NCBI RefSeq assembly: GCF_026094475.1
Contig: NZ_JAPELL010000002.1
Location: forward strand, 372,001 to 436,000
DNA length: 64,000 bases
Direction: 5' to 3'
Origin: Homoserinimonas sedimenticola
GTDB taxonomy: Bacteria; Actinomycetota; Actinomycetes; Actinomycetales; Microbacteriaceae
In this document: one piece after another, positions 17,228 through 26,198 of the stretch
Layout: each line of letters starts with the position of its first letter
How positions within the stretch are numbered: the stretch's first letter is position 1
Position numbers and translations under genes: made by a program
The notes under the pieces: generated by a model
The model's input: the letters and a program-made list of their open reading frames with translations, nothing else
The model's database searches: none
What the model was told of the DNA's origin: nothing

Positions 17228-19878
17228 GCCGGGGGGCGCAGCATCCGCCGGCCGGGCTTCCCGGCCTCGACCCGCGCTTCTCACGTCTGGTCCGGGTGCC
17301 CTCGCGCAGTGGAGCGCAGCACGAGTGGCACCTGCTCGACAACGCGCATGTTCTCGCCGAGAGCGGCGTGGAGCCACAGGGCACGATCCTGTGCGTGCAC
17401 GGCAACCCCACGTGGTCGTACCTCTGGCGTGGTCTCGTCGCCGCGGCGACCCGGCAGGCTCTCGCCGGCGGCCCCGCCTGGCGCGTCGTCGCGGTCGATC
17501 AGCTCGAAATGGGGTTCTCCGAGCGCACGGGCCGGATGCGACGGCTGGCCGACCGGGTGGCCGACCTGGGCGAACTGACGGACGCACTGGGGCTCGGGGG
17601 TCCCGTCGTCACGCTGGGACACGACTGGGGCGGCGTGATCTCCCTTGGCTGGGCGGTCGACCACCCCGAACTGGTGGCGGGGGTCATGGCGCTCAACACG
17701 GCCGTGCACCAGCCCGGGGATGCGCGCATTCCGGCCCCGCTCCGGCTCGCCCTCGCGAGGCCCGTCCTGGAGACGGGCACGAGACGCACGACCGCCTTCC
17801 TCGACACGACACTGCGGCTCGCGCACCCGCCCCTGCCGCGTGAGGTGCGGTCGGCGTATTCGACGCCCTATGCGAGCGCGGACCGGCGACGCGGCATCCG
17901 CGACTTCGTCGCCGACATCCCCGTCGACGAGAGCCATCCGAGTCATGCTGAACTCGAACGCATCGCGGAGGGCGTGCGCGAGCTCGAGGTGCCCGCCCTC
18001 TTCGTGTGGGGGCCTCGTGACCCAATTTTCGGCGACCGCTACCTCGCCGACCTGACCCGGCGGATGCCGCATGCCGACGTGCACCGCGTGGAGGGCGCCG
18101 GTCATCTCGTCGCCGAGGACGCCGACTACGCCGAGATCGTTCTCCGCTGGCTCGAAGGCAGGTTGAGCCACCCCGCCAGGGCCGTGTCGAAACCCGCGCC
18201 CACCAACGACCACCCGCCCCTGTGGTCGATGCTCGACTCCCTCCGCGACAGCGACGCGGCGGCCCTCGTCGAGATGGCGCCGCGCCGCGCGCCCGGGCCC
18301 CGCAGTGTGAGCTGGCGGCTCCTCGCCCGCCGCGTCGACGAGATCGCCTCGGGGCTCGTCGCTCACGGCGTGCGCAGGGGCGACCGCGTCTCGGTGCTCG
18401 TCCCGGCGGGCGCCGACCTCACGGCCGTGCTCTACGCCTGCCTGCGCATCGGTGCCGTCGTGGTCGTCGCCGACGCGGGGCTCGGCGTCGCGGCCCTCAG
18501 TCGGGCGGTGCGGGGGGCGTGGCCCGATCACGTCATCGGCATCGAACGGGCCCTGGTGGCGGCGCAGGTGCTCGGCTGGCCCGGGCAGCGCTTCTCGACA
18601 CGGCGGCTCGCCACTCCCGTCGCCCGTGCGCTCGGCGTCACGGCGAGCCTCACGGAGCTCGCGGACGTGGGTCGACGCGACCTGCGCCTGCCGACCGAGC
18701 CAGGCCCCGGCGATCCTGCCGCGATCCTCTTCACCTCGGGCTCGACTGGCCCGCCCAAGGGTGTCGCCTACACGCACGGGCAGCTCTCGGCGCTCGCCGC
18801 CCTCTTGCGGGATCGCTACGAGATCGCGCCCGGCGACGGCCTTGTCGCGGGGTTCGCCCCCTTCGCTCTCCTGGGCCCCGCGCTCGGGGCGACCTCCGTC
18901 ACACCCGACATGGATGTCACGGCGCCCTCGACCCTGACGGCGGTCGCTGTCGCGGAGGCCGCAGCGGCGGCCCGCGCCCGCGTCGTCTTCGCCTCGCCCG
19001 CCGCCCTCACGAACGTGCTCGCGACGGCCGAGCGGCTGCGTCCCGAGAACCACGCGGCGCTCGCGGAGGTCACGACGCTCCTCTCGGCGGGCGCCCCACT
19101 CTCGCCGCGCCTGCTCGAGCGGGTCGCGCGGCTCATGCCCGCGGCATCCGTGCACACGCCCTACGGCATGACGGAGGGCCTCCTGCTGACGGATGTGACG
19201 TTGGAGGGCATCCGCGAGGCAGAGGGCAGCGGCGAGGGGGTCTGCGTCGGCGTGCCCGCTGCATCCGCGCGCGTGCTGATCAGTGCCCTCGACGAGCGTG
19301 GCCGTGCGACGGGGGAGCCGAGCAACGCCCCGGGCGTGACGGGCGAGATCGTGGCGTCGGCACCGCACCTCAAGGATCACTACGACCGGCTGTGGGCGAC
19401 GCAGGCGGCGAGCGAGGCGGATGTCACGGACTCCCGCTCCGGCGAACGCTGGCACCGCACGGGCGACGTCGGGCACCTCGACGCGCAGGGCCGCCTCTGG
19501 GTGGAGGGACGCCTGCCGCACGTGATCGTGACCGATGGGGCCGTGCTCACCCCCGTCGGCATCGAGCAGCGGGCGGAGGCGGTGCCGGGCATCCGCCGTG
19601 CGGCCGCCGTGGGCGTGGGCCCGCGGGGGACGCAGCAGCTCGTGATCGTCGCCGAGACAGAACCCGCCGTGCGCGGTCCCCGGCTCGCGGATGCACAGCT
19701 CGCGGGCCGACTGCGCGCGGCGACCCGGCTGCCGCTCGCCGCCGTGCTGCTCGTGCCGCTGCTGCCGACCGACATCCGCCACAACTCCAAGATCGACCGT
19801 GGGGCACTCGCCGAATGGGCGAGCGCGGTGCTCGCGGGCGGTCGCCTGAAGAGACCGGCACGGGGGAGGCCCGCATGA
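17224..19878 (+). CDS. oleBC: OleBC fusion: beta-lactone decarboxylase and beta-lactone synthetase
   Basis: One 884-residue polypeptide combines two steps of olefin formation. Residues 1 to about 315 are an alpha/beta hydrolase of the haloalkane dehalogenase type: oxyanion motif HGNPTWSYLW (59-68), nucleophile Asp134 in GHDWGG, and a C-terminal His in GAGHLVAED. This OleB part decarboxylates the beta-lactone to the cis-alkene. From about 330 onwards is an ANL-type enzyme with FTSGSTGPPKG, YGMTEG and HRTGDVGHLD. This OleC part turns the beta-hydroxy acid into the beta-lactone at the expense of ATP. OleBC fusions are known from actinobacteria such as Micrococcus. The gene overlaps oleA by GTGA and oleD by ATGA. 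Confidence 0.93.
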   Translation: MSRGAQHPPAGLPGLDPRFSRLVRVPSRSGAQHEWHLLDNAHVLAESGVEPQGTILCVHGNPTWSYLWRGLVAAATRQALAGGPAWRVVAVDQLEMGFSERTGRMRRLADRVADLGELTDALGLGGPVVTLGHDWGGVISLGWAVDHPELVAGVMALNTAVHQPGDARIPAPLRLALARPVLETGTRRTTAFLDTTLRLAHPPLPREVRSAYSTPYASADRRRGIRDFVADIPVDESHPSHAELERIAEGVRELEVPALFVWGPRDPIFGDRYLADLTRRMPHADVHRVEGAGHLVAEDADYAEIVLRWLEGRLSHPARAVSKPAPTNDHPPLWSMLDSLRDSDAAALVEMAPRRAPGPRSVSWRLLARRVDEIASGLVAHGVRRGDRVSVLVPAGADLTAVLYACLRIGAVVVVADAGLGVAALSRAVRGAWPDHVIGIERALVAAQVLGWPGQRFSTRRLATPVARALGVTASLTELADVGRRDLRLPTEPGPGDPAAILFTSGSTGPPKGVAYTHGQLSALAALLRDRYEIAPGDGLVAGFAPFALLGPALGATSVTPDMDVTAPSTLTAVAVAEAAAAARARVVFASPAALTNVLATAERLRPENHAALAEVTTLLSAGAPLSPRLLERVARLMPAASVHTPYGMTEGLLLTDVTLEGIREAEGSGEGVCVGVPAASARVLISALDERGRATGEPSNAPGVTGEIVASAPHLKDHYDRLWATQAASEADVTDSRSGERWHRTGDVGHLDAQGRLWVEGRLPHVIVTDGAVLTPVGIEQRAEAVPGIRRAAAVGVGPRGTQQLVIVAETEPAVRGPRLADAQLAGRLRAATRLPLAAVLLVPLLPTDIRHNSKIDRGALAEWASAVLAGGRLKRPARGRPA

Positions 19879-20846
19879 GGGTTCTGGTCACGGGCGCGAG
19901 CGGGGCGCTGGGGGGCGATGTCGCCCGCCTGCTGCTCGGGTCGGGGCACGAGGTGCGCACGCTGCAACGCCGGCCGTCGGGTGTCGAAGGCGCCGAGGAC
20001 GTGCTTGGCAGCGTGACGGATGCCGCGGCTCGCGAGCGGGCGTGTGCGGGCGTCGACGCGGTCGTGCACCTGGCGGCGAAGGTTTCGATGGCGGGGCCGC
20101 TCGCCGAGTTCGAGGCGACCAACGTCGCGGGCACGGCGGAACTGTTGGCTGCTGCCCGGCGCGGCGGCGCCACTCGCTTCGTGCACGTCTCCTCGCCCTC
20201 TGTGGCCCACTCGGGCGACCCGATCATGGGGGAGGGGGCTGGCCCCGCCGACCCCGAGCGAGCCCACGGTCCTTACGCCCGCACGAAGGCGCGCGGCGAA
20301 CTGCTGGCGCTCGCCGCCGACGCACCCGGCTTCGCCGTCGTCGCGGTGCGCCCCCACCTTGTCTGGGGTCCCGGCGACACGCAGCTCATCGGCCGCATCG
20401 TCGAGCGGGCGCGGCGCGGAACCCTGCCCCTGCTGGGTTCGGGCGCCGCACTCATCGATACGACGTACCGCGACAACGCGGCATCCGCTCTCGTCGCGGC
20501 CCTTGATCGGGCCGAGGCGGCGCACGGTCGCGCCTTCGTCGTGACGAACGGCGAGCCCCGAACGATCGCGGAGCTCTTCGAGGGGATCTGCCGCGCCGCG
20601 GGGGTCCGGCCGCCGCGCTGGAGGGTTCCCGCGTCGGCCGCCTACGGAGCGGGTGCCGCGGTCGAGGCACTCTGGTCGTTCCGGCCGGGCGCCGATGAGC
20701 CGCCCATGACGCGCTTCCTCGCCGAACAGCTCTCGACCGCGCACTGGTTCGACCAGCGCGAGACCCGCGCGGCCCTCGCGTGGGAGCCCGCCGTCTCGAT
20801 CGACGAGGGCTTGGAGCGCCTCGCCGAGTCCTTCCGCCGCGCCTAA
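19875..20846 (+). CDS. oleD: 2-alkyl-3-oxoalkanoate reductase OleD (extended SDR)
   Basis: This NADPH-dependent reductase turns the OleA product into the 2-alkyl-3-hydroxy acid that OleC uses. The 323 residues start with the Rossmann motif TGASGALGG, contain HLAAKVS, the active-site HVSSPSV and YARTK (Tyr and Lys), and end like 3-beta-hydroxysteroid dehydrogenase/isomerase family proteins. It is last in the oleA-oleBC-oleD operon, starting inside the oleBC stop (ATGA). No regulator or transporter gene is joined to the operon; proS follows 30 bases downstream with its own promoter-like box. Confidence 0.92.
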   Translation: MRVLVTGASGALGGDVARLLLGSGHEVRTLQRRPSGVEGAEDVLGSVTDAAARERACAGVDAVVHLAAKVSMAGPLAEFEATNVAGTAELLAAARRGGATRFVHVSSPSVAHSGDPIMGEGAGPADPERAHGPYARTKARGELLALAADAPGFAVVAVRPHLVWGPGDTQLIGRIVERARRGTLPLLGSGAALIDTTYRDNAASALVAALDRAEAAHGRAFVVTNGEPRTIAELFEGICRAAGVRPPRWRVPASAAYGAGAAVEALWSFRPGADEPPMTRFLAEQLSTAHWFDQRETRAALAWEPAVSIDEGLERLAESFRRA

Positions 20847-20863
20847 CCTCACCGCCGCCCCGG

Positions 20864-20879
20864 TAAGTTAGAGGGCGTG
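20864..20879 (+). promoter_or_regulatory. TAAGTT -10 box seven bases from the proS GTG
   Basis: TAAGTT is followed by seven bases (AGAGGGC) and GTG 20877. A leaderless start is predicted, although AGAGGG could also act as a ribosome binding site on read-through mRNA from the ole operon. Confidence 0.5.
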
Positions 20880-22646
20880 TCTACACGCCTCTCCCAGCTC
20901 TTCGTCCGCACCCTCCGCGAGGACCCCGTCGATGCGGAGGTCGCGAGCCACCGCCTCCTCGTCCGCGCCGGCTACATTCGTCGCCAGGCCCCCGGCGTCT
21001 TCGCCTGGCTGCCGCTCGGCCTCCGGGTGCGTCGGCGCATCGAGCGCATCATCCACGAGGAGATGGCGGCGGCGGGCGCGCAGGAGGTCCTCTTCCCGGC
21101 GCTCCTGCCCCGCGAGCCCTACGAGGCGACGGGGCGTTGGGAGGAGTACGGCGACGGCATCTTCCGACTGAAGGACCGCAAGGGCGCCGACTACCTGCTC
21201 GCCCCCACGCACGAGGAGGTCTTCACCCTCATGGTGAAGGACCTCTACTCGAGCTACAAGGATCTCCCGCTCACGATCTACCAGATCCAGGACAAGTATC
21301 GTGACGAGGCACGCCCCCGCGCGGGTCTCCTGCGCGGCCGCGAGTTTTCGATGAAGGACGCCTACTCCTTCGACTACACGGACGAGGGGCTGGATGCCTC
21401 GTACCAGGCGCAGCGCGACGCCTACGAGCGCATCTTCCAGCGACTCGGCCTCGACTACGTCATCGTCAAGGCGGATGCCGGGGCCATGGGCGGGTCGCGC
21501 AGCGAGGAGTTCCTCCACCCGACCCCCATCGGTGAGGACACCTTCGTGCGCACGGACGGGGGCTACGCGGCCAACGTGGAGGCCTTCCACACGGTGCCGC
21601 CCGCGGCCCTCTCGATCGATGACGCGCCCGAGCCCACCGTCTTCGAGTCGCCCGACACCCCCACGATCGAGACGCTTGTCGCCCTCGCGAACGAGCGCCA
21701 CCCGCGCGAGGACCGCCCCTGGACGGCCGCCGACACCCTCAAGAACGTCGTGCTCGCCCTCGTGGCGCCCGACGGCGGTCGCGAGCTCGTCATCGTCGGT
21801 GTCCCCGGCGACCGCGATGTCGACATGAAGCGCGCCGAGGCGGCATTCTCGCCCGCCGAGGTTGAGGCGGCGACGGAGGCGGACTTCGCCCGCAATCCCG
21901 GCCTCGTCAAGGGCTACATCGGGCCCTGGTCGCCCGAGGGCCCCGTGCTGGGCGAGACCTCGTTCACGGGCATCCGCTATCTCCTCGACCCCCGCGTCGT
22001 GGAGGGTACGCAGTGGGTCACGGGTGCCAACGAGCCCGAGCGTCACGTCTTCTCGCTCACGGCCGGTCGCGACTTCATCTCGGACGGCATCGCCGACATC
22101 GCCGAAGTGCGCGAGGGCGACGAGGCCCCGGATGGCTCGGGACCCGTCGAGCTCGCCCGCGGCATGGAGCTCGGCCACGTGTTCCAGCTCGGCCGCAAGT
22201 ATGCGGAGGCGCTCGGCCTCAAGGTGCTCGACGAGAACGGCAAGCTCGTGACCGTGACGATGGGCTCCTACGGCATCGGAGTCACGCGCATCCTCGCGGC
22301 GATCGCGGAGCTCGGCAACGACGAGCGCGGCCTCATCTGGCCCCGCTCCGTCGCGCCCTTCGACGTGCACGTCATCGCCGCCACGAAGGATGAGACGGTG
22401 TACGGCGTCGCGGAAGACATCGTCGCGCAACTCGAGGCGACGGGCGCCGACGTGCTCTTCGACGACCGCCTCAAGGTCTCTCCCGGCGTCAAGTTCGGCG
22501 ACGCCGAGCTGCTGGGCGTGCCGATCATCGTCGTGGTGGGCAAGGGCGCGGCCGACGGCACGGTCGAGCTGTGGGATCGCCGCACGGGCGTCAAGACGCC
22601 GACCCCCATCGCCGAGCTGACGGAAGCGTACCGGCAGCTCCCGTAG
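20877..22646 (+). CDS. proS: Prolyl-tRNA synthetase (bacterial type with editing insertion)
   Basis: A class II aminoacyl-tRNA synthetase that charges tRNA-Pro. The 589 residues show the bacterial-type start ([11 protein letters not shown]), motif 2/3 elements ([25 protein letters not shown]), the YbaK-like editing insertion at about residues 225-390 and the C-terminal anticodon-binding domain. Length and domain order are standard. GTG 20877 is supported by the conserved N-terminus. In relatives proS lies just upstream of the nusA operon; here a small membrane protein and a reversed symporter separate them. Confidence 0.97.
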   Translation: MSTRLSQLFVRTLREDPVDAEVASHRLLVRAGYIRRQAPGVFAWLPLGLRVRRRIERIIHEEMAAAGAQEVLFPALLPREPYEATGRWEEYGDGIFRLKDRKGADYLLAPTHEEVFTLMVKDLYSSYKDLPLTIYQIQDKYRDEARPRAGLLRGREFSMKDAYSFDYTDEGLDASYQAQRDAYERIFQRLGLDYVIVKADAGAMGGSRSEEFLHPTPIGEDTFVRTDGGYAANVEAFHTVPPAALSIDDAPEPTVFESPDTPTIETLVALANERHPREDRPWTAADTLKNVVLALVAPDGGRELVIVGVPGDRDVDMKRAEAAFSPAEVEAATEADFARNPGLVKGYIGPWSPEGPVLGETSFTGIRYLLDPRVVEGTQWVTGANEPERHVFSLTAGRDFISDGIADIAEVREGDEAPDGSGPVELARGMELGHVFQLGRKYAEALGLKVLDENGKLVTVTMGSYGIGVTRILAAIAELGNDERGLIWPRSVAPFDVHVIAATKDETVYGVAEDIVAQLEATGADVLFDDRLKVSPGVKFGDAELLGVPIIVVVGKGAADGTVELWDRRTGVKTPTPIAELTEAYRQLP

Positions 22647-22665
22647 CGGCTGCAGGGTCGACGCG

Positions 22666-23109
22666 ATGCTCGTCTTCCGACGCTACCGGCGGATGCTTCG
22701 GCCCTCGCTTCTCGTCGCGTTCGCCGTCACCGCTATCGTGACCGTGGCGTTCGGCGGCGGGTACCTGACAGGGAACCCGGCCGGCGTCCTGGGCATCGCG
22801 CTGCTCGCCGCGATGGTCAGCCTGGGCGTCACGCTTGCCTCCCTCGCGGGAGCGTTCGTTGCCGTCTGGATCGGGGATCGCCGCATCGAGAAGAGTCGAG
22901 CTCGCCGGGTGACGCTCGCGGGGTCGGGTGCCGGGTTCGCCGTGCTTGCCGTGACTCTCGTCCTCGTCGCGCTCGATCGCGGTGCGGGCATGGTCGACTG
23001 GAGCGGCGCCTACCTCTCGGTCGGTCTCTTCTGCGCGGTCGTTGCGGCAGGTTGCGCGGCCGTCATGGCCGCCATCATTGAGTTCCCGACCGTCTCACCC
23101 GAGGAGTGA
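22666..23109 (+). CDS. Small integral membrane protein, unknown function
   Basis: The 147-residue product has a basic N-terminus (MLVFRRYRRMLRPS) and four hydrophobic segments near residues 14-33, 40-65, 82-106 and 111-138. I see no recognised domain or catalytic motif. It follows proS after 19 bases and may be cotranscribed with it. The 3' end meets the convergent symporter gene across a shared hairpin at 23124-23168. Confidence 0.7.
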   Translation: MLVFRRYRRMLRPSLLVAFAVTAIVTVAFGGGYLTGNPAGVLGIALLAAMVSLGVTLASLAGAFVAVWIGDRRIEKSRARRVTLAGSGAGFAVLAVTLVLVALDRGAGMVDWSGAYLSVGLFCAVVAAGCAAVMAAIIEFPTVSPEE

Positions 23110-23123
23110 CGGCTATTCGGCAG

Positions 23124-23168
23124 GATGACGCCGCCCCGGCGCGATCACTCCGCCGGAAGCGCGTCATC
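23124..23168. terminator. Shared hairpin between convergent genes
   Basis: GATGACGC (23124-23131) pairs with GCGTCATC (23161-23168), and an inner CCGGCG/CGCCGG stem is nested. The right arm overlaps the stop codon of the symporter gene. There is no T tract, so it is a candidate rather than a textbook intrinsic terminator. Confidence 0.45.
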
Positions 23169-24630
23169 CCCGCCGCGACGTCTTCACGGCCCTGAGCGGC
23201 CCCGTCACGGTGTCGGCGTCCTGCCAGAACTCGACGTTCTTGAGCCCCGGCACCTGGTCCTGCGTGAAGACGGGGTCGAGCCCACGCTTCCGCTGTTCCG
23301 TGTAGTTTCGCAGCAGCTTGATGGCGATTCGGGAGAGCAGTCCGATGGCGACGAGGTTGATGAGCGCCATGACGCCCATGATCCCGTCAGCCGTCGTCCA
23401 GATGAGGGAGGTGGATGCGACGGAGCCGCCGAGCACGGCGAGCACCACGAGCATCCGAAAACCCGTCAGGAGCGCGCGGTTGGTGCTGATGAACTCGAGG
23501 TTCGCCTCGCCGTAGTAGTAGTTGCCGAGGATGGAACTGAACGCGAGCAGGAAGATGATGACGCTCAGCAGCACGGCCGACCAGGAGCCGAGGCTCGAGA
23601 CGAGGGCATCCTGGGTTGTGCTGATGCCCTCCTCGAGCGAGCCGAGGTCGGGGTTGGTGACGAGGATGATGAATGCCGTGATCGAGCAGACGAGGAAGGT
23701 GTCGAAGTAGACGCCGAGCGTCTGCACGAGGCCCTGCTTTACGGGGTGGGTCACGGCGGCGGCAGCCCCGGCATTGGGGGAGGACCCGAGGCCCGCCTCG
23801 TTGGAGAACATTCCGCGCTGCACACCCGTGAGGATGATCGTGCCGATGAGGCCGCCCGCGATCTCCTGAAATCCGAATGCCCCCGCGAAGATCTCACCGA
23901 AGACGCGCGGGATCTCCTGCACGTTCATCCCGACGATGACGAGGCCCACGAGCAGATACAGCACTGCCATCACAGGCACGACCGACTGCGTCACGGAGGC
24001 GATCCGGCGCACCCCGCCGAAGACGACGAGGGCGGTGAGCGCTGCGAGGGCGAGGCCCACCACCCAGTTGATCCCGGCACCGTCGCTTCCCGTCGTTGAG
24101 GCGATCGTCGCGCTGATGGTGTTGGCCTGCAGCGAGCTGAACGCGAGCGGGAAGCAGAGGATCAGCACGATGGCGAAGAGGATGCCCGCCCAGCGGGCGC
24201 CGAGCCCCCGCTGGATGTAGTAGGCGGGGCCGCCACGGAAGGCGTCCCGGTCGCGGGTCTTGTAGAGCTGTGCGAGGGTCGACTCGATGAAGCTGGAGGC
24301 GCCCCCGATGAAGGCCATCGTCCACATCCAGAAGATGGCACCCGGCCCACCGACCGCGATCGCGGTGCCGACGCCCGCGATGTTGCCGACGCCCACCCGG
24401 GAGGCGGCGGAGATCGTGAAGGCCTGGAAGGCGCTGACGGATTGGGCCCGCCCCGCGGCATCCGTTGGTGTCTTGTTGGCGAGGGTGCGGAACATCTCGG
24501 GGATGAGCCGGAACTGCACGACGCCGGACCTGATGGTGAAGTAGAGGCCGAGCCCCGCCACGACGGGAAGCACGATCCACGTCCAGAGTTGCCCGCCTGC
24601 CGTCCCGATCCAAGCTTCCAGCGTGTCCAT
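23164..24630 (-). CDS. Sodium:alanine symporter family (AGCS) amino-acid carrier
   Basis: An integral membrane cotransporter that imports alanine, glycine or glutamine with Na+. The 488 residues contain the AGCS hallmarks GVGNIAGVGTAIAVGGPGA and QRGLGARWAG near the middle, and NEAGLGSSPNAGAAA in the second half; about ten hydrophobic helices can be counted. I chose ATG 24630 (MDTLEAWIGTAGGQ) because the family starts this way; the open frame continues upstream into the nusA region without support. It is divergent from nusA and sits where rimP is expected in many bacteria. Confidence 0.93.
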   Translation of the reverse strand: MDTLEAWIGTAGGQLWTWIVLPVVAGLGLYFTIRSGVVQFRLIPEMFRTLANKTPTDAAGRAQSVSAFQAFTISAASRVGVGNIAGVGTAIAVGGPGAIFWMWTMAFIGGASSFIESTLAQLYKTRDRDAFRGGPAYYIQRGLGARWAGILFAIVLILCFPLAFSSLQANTISATIASTTGSDGAGINWVVGLALAALTALVVFGGVRRIASVTQSVVPVMAVLYLLVGLVIVGMNVQEIPRVFGEIFAGAFGFQEIAGGLIGTIILTGVQRGMFSNEAGLGSSPNAGAAAAVTHPVKQGLVQTLGVYFDTFLVCSITAFIILVTNPDLGSLEEGISTTQDALVSSLGSWSAVLLSVIIFLLAFSSILGNYYYGEANLEFISTNRALLTGFRMLVVLAVLGGSVASTSLIWTTADGIMGVMALINLVAIGLLSRIAIKLLRNYTEQRKRGLDPVFTQDQVPGLKNVEFWQDADTVTGPLRAVKTSRRG

Positions 24631-24759
24631 GCGGCCGAGGGTACCCCCGGGGTGGGACGACTTGGAGGGCACGGCGAATATTCGGGGCGGACTCCGGTAC
24701 CGTAGTCGGGACCCGTGTGGACGTTGCGCGGGAGGAGATCTGAATAGTGGAGGCCCTCG

Positions 24760-25761
24760 GTGGACATTGACCTGAGCGTGTTGCGGCACATGGAGCGCGA
24801 GCGCGAGATCCCGTTCGAGGAGCTTGTCACGATCATCGAACAGGCGATCCTCACGGCCTACCTCAAGCACACGGCGCCCGCCGATCAGAAGCATGAGCAG
24901 CACGACACGAGCCGCGCGCGCGTCGAGCTCGACCGCAAGACGGGGCACGTCACGGTGTACGTGCCCGAGTATGACGACGAGGGCAACATCGTCGGCGAGG
25001 CGGTGGACAGCCCGAGCGACTTCGGCCGGATCGCCGCCTTCGCCGCCAAGCAGGTCATCAACCAGCGCCTACGCGACATCGCCGACGATGCCGTGCTTGG
25101 CGAGTTCAAGGCTCGCGAGGGCGACATCATCGCGGGCGTCGTGCAGCAGGGCCCGAACCCGCGGATGATCCACGTCGACCTCGGCACGATCGAGGCGATC
25201 CTGCCCCCCGAGGAGCAGGTGCCGGGGGAGGACTACGCCCACGGTTCGAGGTTGCGGGTCTACGTCACGAGCGTGAGCAAGGGGCTCAAGGGCCCGCAGA
25301 TCACGGTGTCGCGCACGCACCCCTCGCTCGTGCGCAAGCTCTTTGCCCTCGAGGTGCCGGAGATCGCGAACGGCCTCGTGGAGATCGTGTCGCTCGCTCG
25401 GGAGGCGGGTCACCGCACCAAGATCGCGGTCAAGGCGAATGAGCCGGGCATCAATGCGAAGGGTTCCTGCATCGGGGAGCTCGGCCAGCGCGTGCGGGCC
25501 GTCACGGCGGAGCTCAACAACGAGAAGATCGACATCGTCGACTACTCCGACGACCTCGCGACCTTCGTGTCGAACGCTCTCTCGCCCGCCAAAGTGAGCT
25601 CCTCCTTCGTGATCGACCAGTCGACCAAGGCGGTGCGCGCCCTCGTGCCCGACTACCAGCTCTCGCTCGCGATCGGCAAGGAGGGGCAGAACGCCCGCCT
25701 CGCGGCGAAGCTCACTGGCGCGCGCATCGACATCCAGCCGGACAGCATCCTCGAGGATTGA
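24760..25761 (+). CDS. nusA: Transcription termination/antitermination factor NusA
   Basis: NusA binds RNA polymerase and modulates pausing, termination and antitermination. The 333-residue form has the N-terminal polymerase-binding domain, an S1 domain (about 125-195) and two KH domains ([41 protein letters not shown]) but not the acidic repeats of E. coli NusA, as usual in actinobacteria. GTG 24760 has GGAGG six bases upstream. A TACCGT box at 24698-24703 is the likely -10. It begins the trunk nusA-ylxR-infB-rbfA. No rimP gene precedes it. Confidence 0.97.
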   Translation: MDIDLSVLRHMEREREIPFEELVTIIEQAILTAYLKHTAPADQKHEQHDTSRARVELDRKTGHVTVYVPEYDDEGNIVGEAVDSPSDFGRIAAFAAKQVINQRLRDIADDAVLGEFKAREGDIIAGVVQQGPNPRMIHVDLGTIEAILPPEEQVPGEDYAHGSRLRVYVTSVSKGLKGPQITVSRTHPSLVRKLFALEVPEIANGLVEIVSLAREAGHRTKIAVKANEPGINAKGSCIGELGQRVRAVTAELNNEKIDIVDYSDDLATFVSNALSPAKVSSSFVIDQSTKAVRALVPDYQLSLAIGKEGQNARLAAKLTGARIDIQPDSILED

Positions 25762-25799
25762 TGGCGGGGCTCGCTGCCCTCTCAGCGAGGGAGTGTAGG

Positions 25800-26078
25800 A
25801 TGGGACCCGTAAGAACGTGCCTCGGCTGCCGTCGTCGTGCTCCCGCATCCTCTCTTGTGAGATGTGTCGCGCGTGACGGTGCAGTGGTGGCGGATGCGTC
25901 CGCCACCCTTCCCGGTCGGGGCGCTTGGGTGCACCCCTCCGAGGAGTGTGTCGAGAAATCCATCAAGCGTAGGGCTTTCGGCCGGGCGTTGAGGGTGTCC
26001 TCGGCGCTCGACACCTCGGGCGTGCTGCAGGCTGTTCTTGCATCTCACCAGTCGGAGCCTCCCCATGGGGCTCCCTAA
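25800..26078 (+). CDS. ylxR: YlxR family RNA-binding protein (DUF448)
   Basis: A small basic protein encoded between nusA and infB in most bacteria. The signature GPVRTCLGCRRRAPASSLVRCV is at the N-terminus, and the C-terminal region holds GRGAWVHPSEECVEKSIKRRAFGRAL. I chose ATG 25800 because the family begins a few residues before RTCxGCR and GAGGGAG lies seven bases upstream; ATG 25761, which overlaps the nusA stop, would add 13 residues. In other bacteria YlxR has been linked to RNase P and to nucleoid-level regulation. Confidence 0.88.
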   Translation: MGPVRTCLGCRRRAPASSLVRCVARDGAVVADASATLPGRGAWVHPSEECVEKSIKRRAFGRALRVSSALDTSGVLQAVLASHQSEPPHGAP

Positions 26079-26164
26079 CGAAACGGCTGAACGAAACAGT
26101 GACACACAATGCGTGACAACTGATGAGCGGCTCGAAATGAGTTCCGCACTCAAGTGATGGCCTG

Positions 26165-26194
26165 CTCCTGTCCGGGGCCGGCCCGAGACAGGAG
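26165..26194 (+). promoter_or_regulatory. Hairpin that buries the infB ribosome binding site
   Basis: CTCCTGTC (26165-26172) is complementary to GACAGGAG (26187-26194). Inside it CGGG pairs with CCCG around a five-base loop, with one unpaired A. The right arm includes the AGGAG (26190-26194) that precedes the infB GTG by four bases. Folding would block ribosome access, so infB translation may depend on opening by ribosomes, a protein or temperature. Confidence 0.6.
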
Positions 26195-26198
26195 AATT

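Noticed and set aside
17281-19782. 833-codon minus-strand frame opposite oleBC
   Set aside because: Shadow of the fusion gene; Arg/His/Gly-rich with no recognisable domain.
24631-24948. N-terminal extension of the AGCS symporter
   Set aside because: It overlaps nusA on the other strand and has no similarity to the family; ATG 24630 gives the normal N-terminus.
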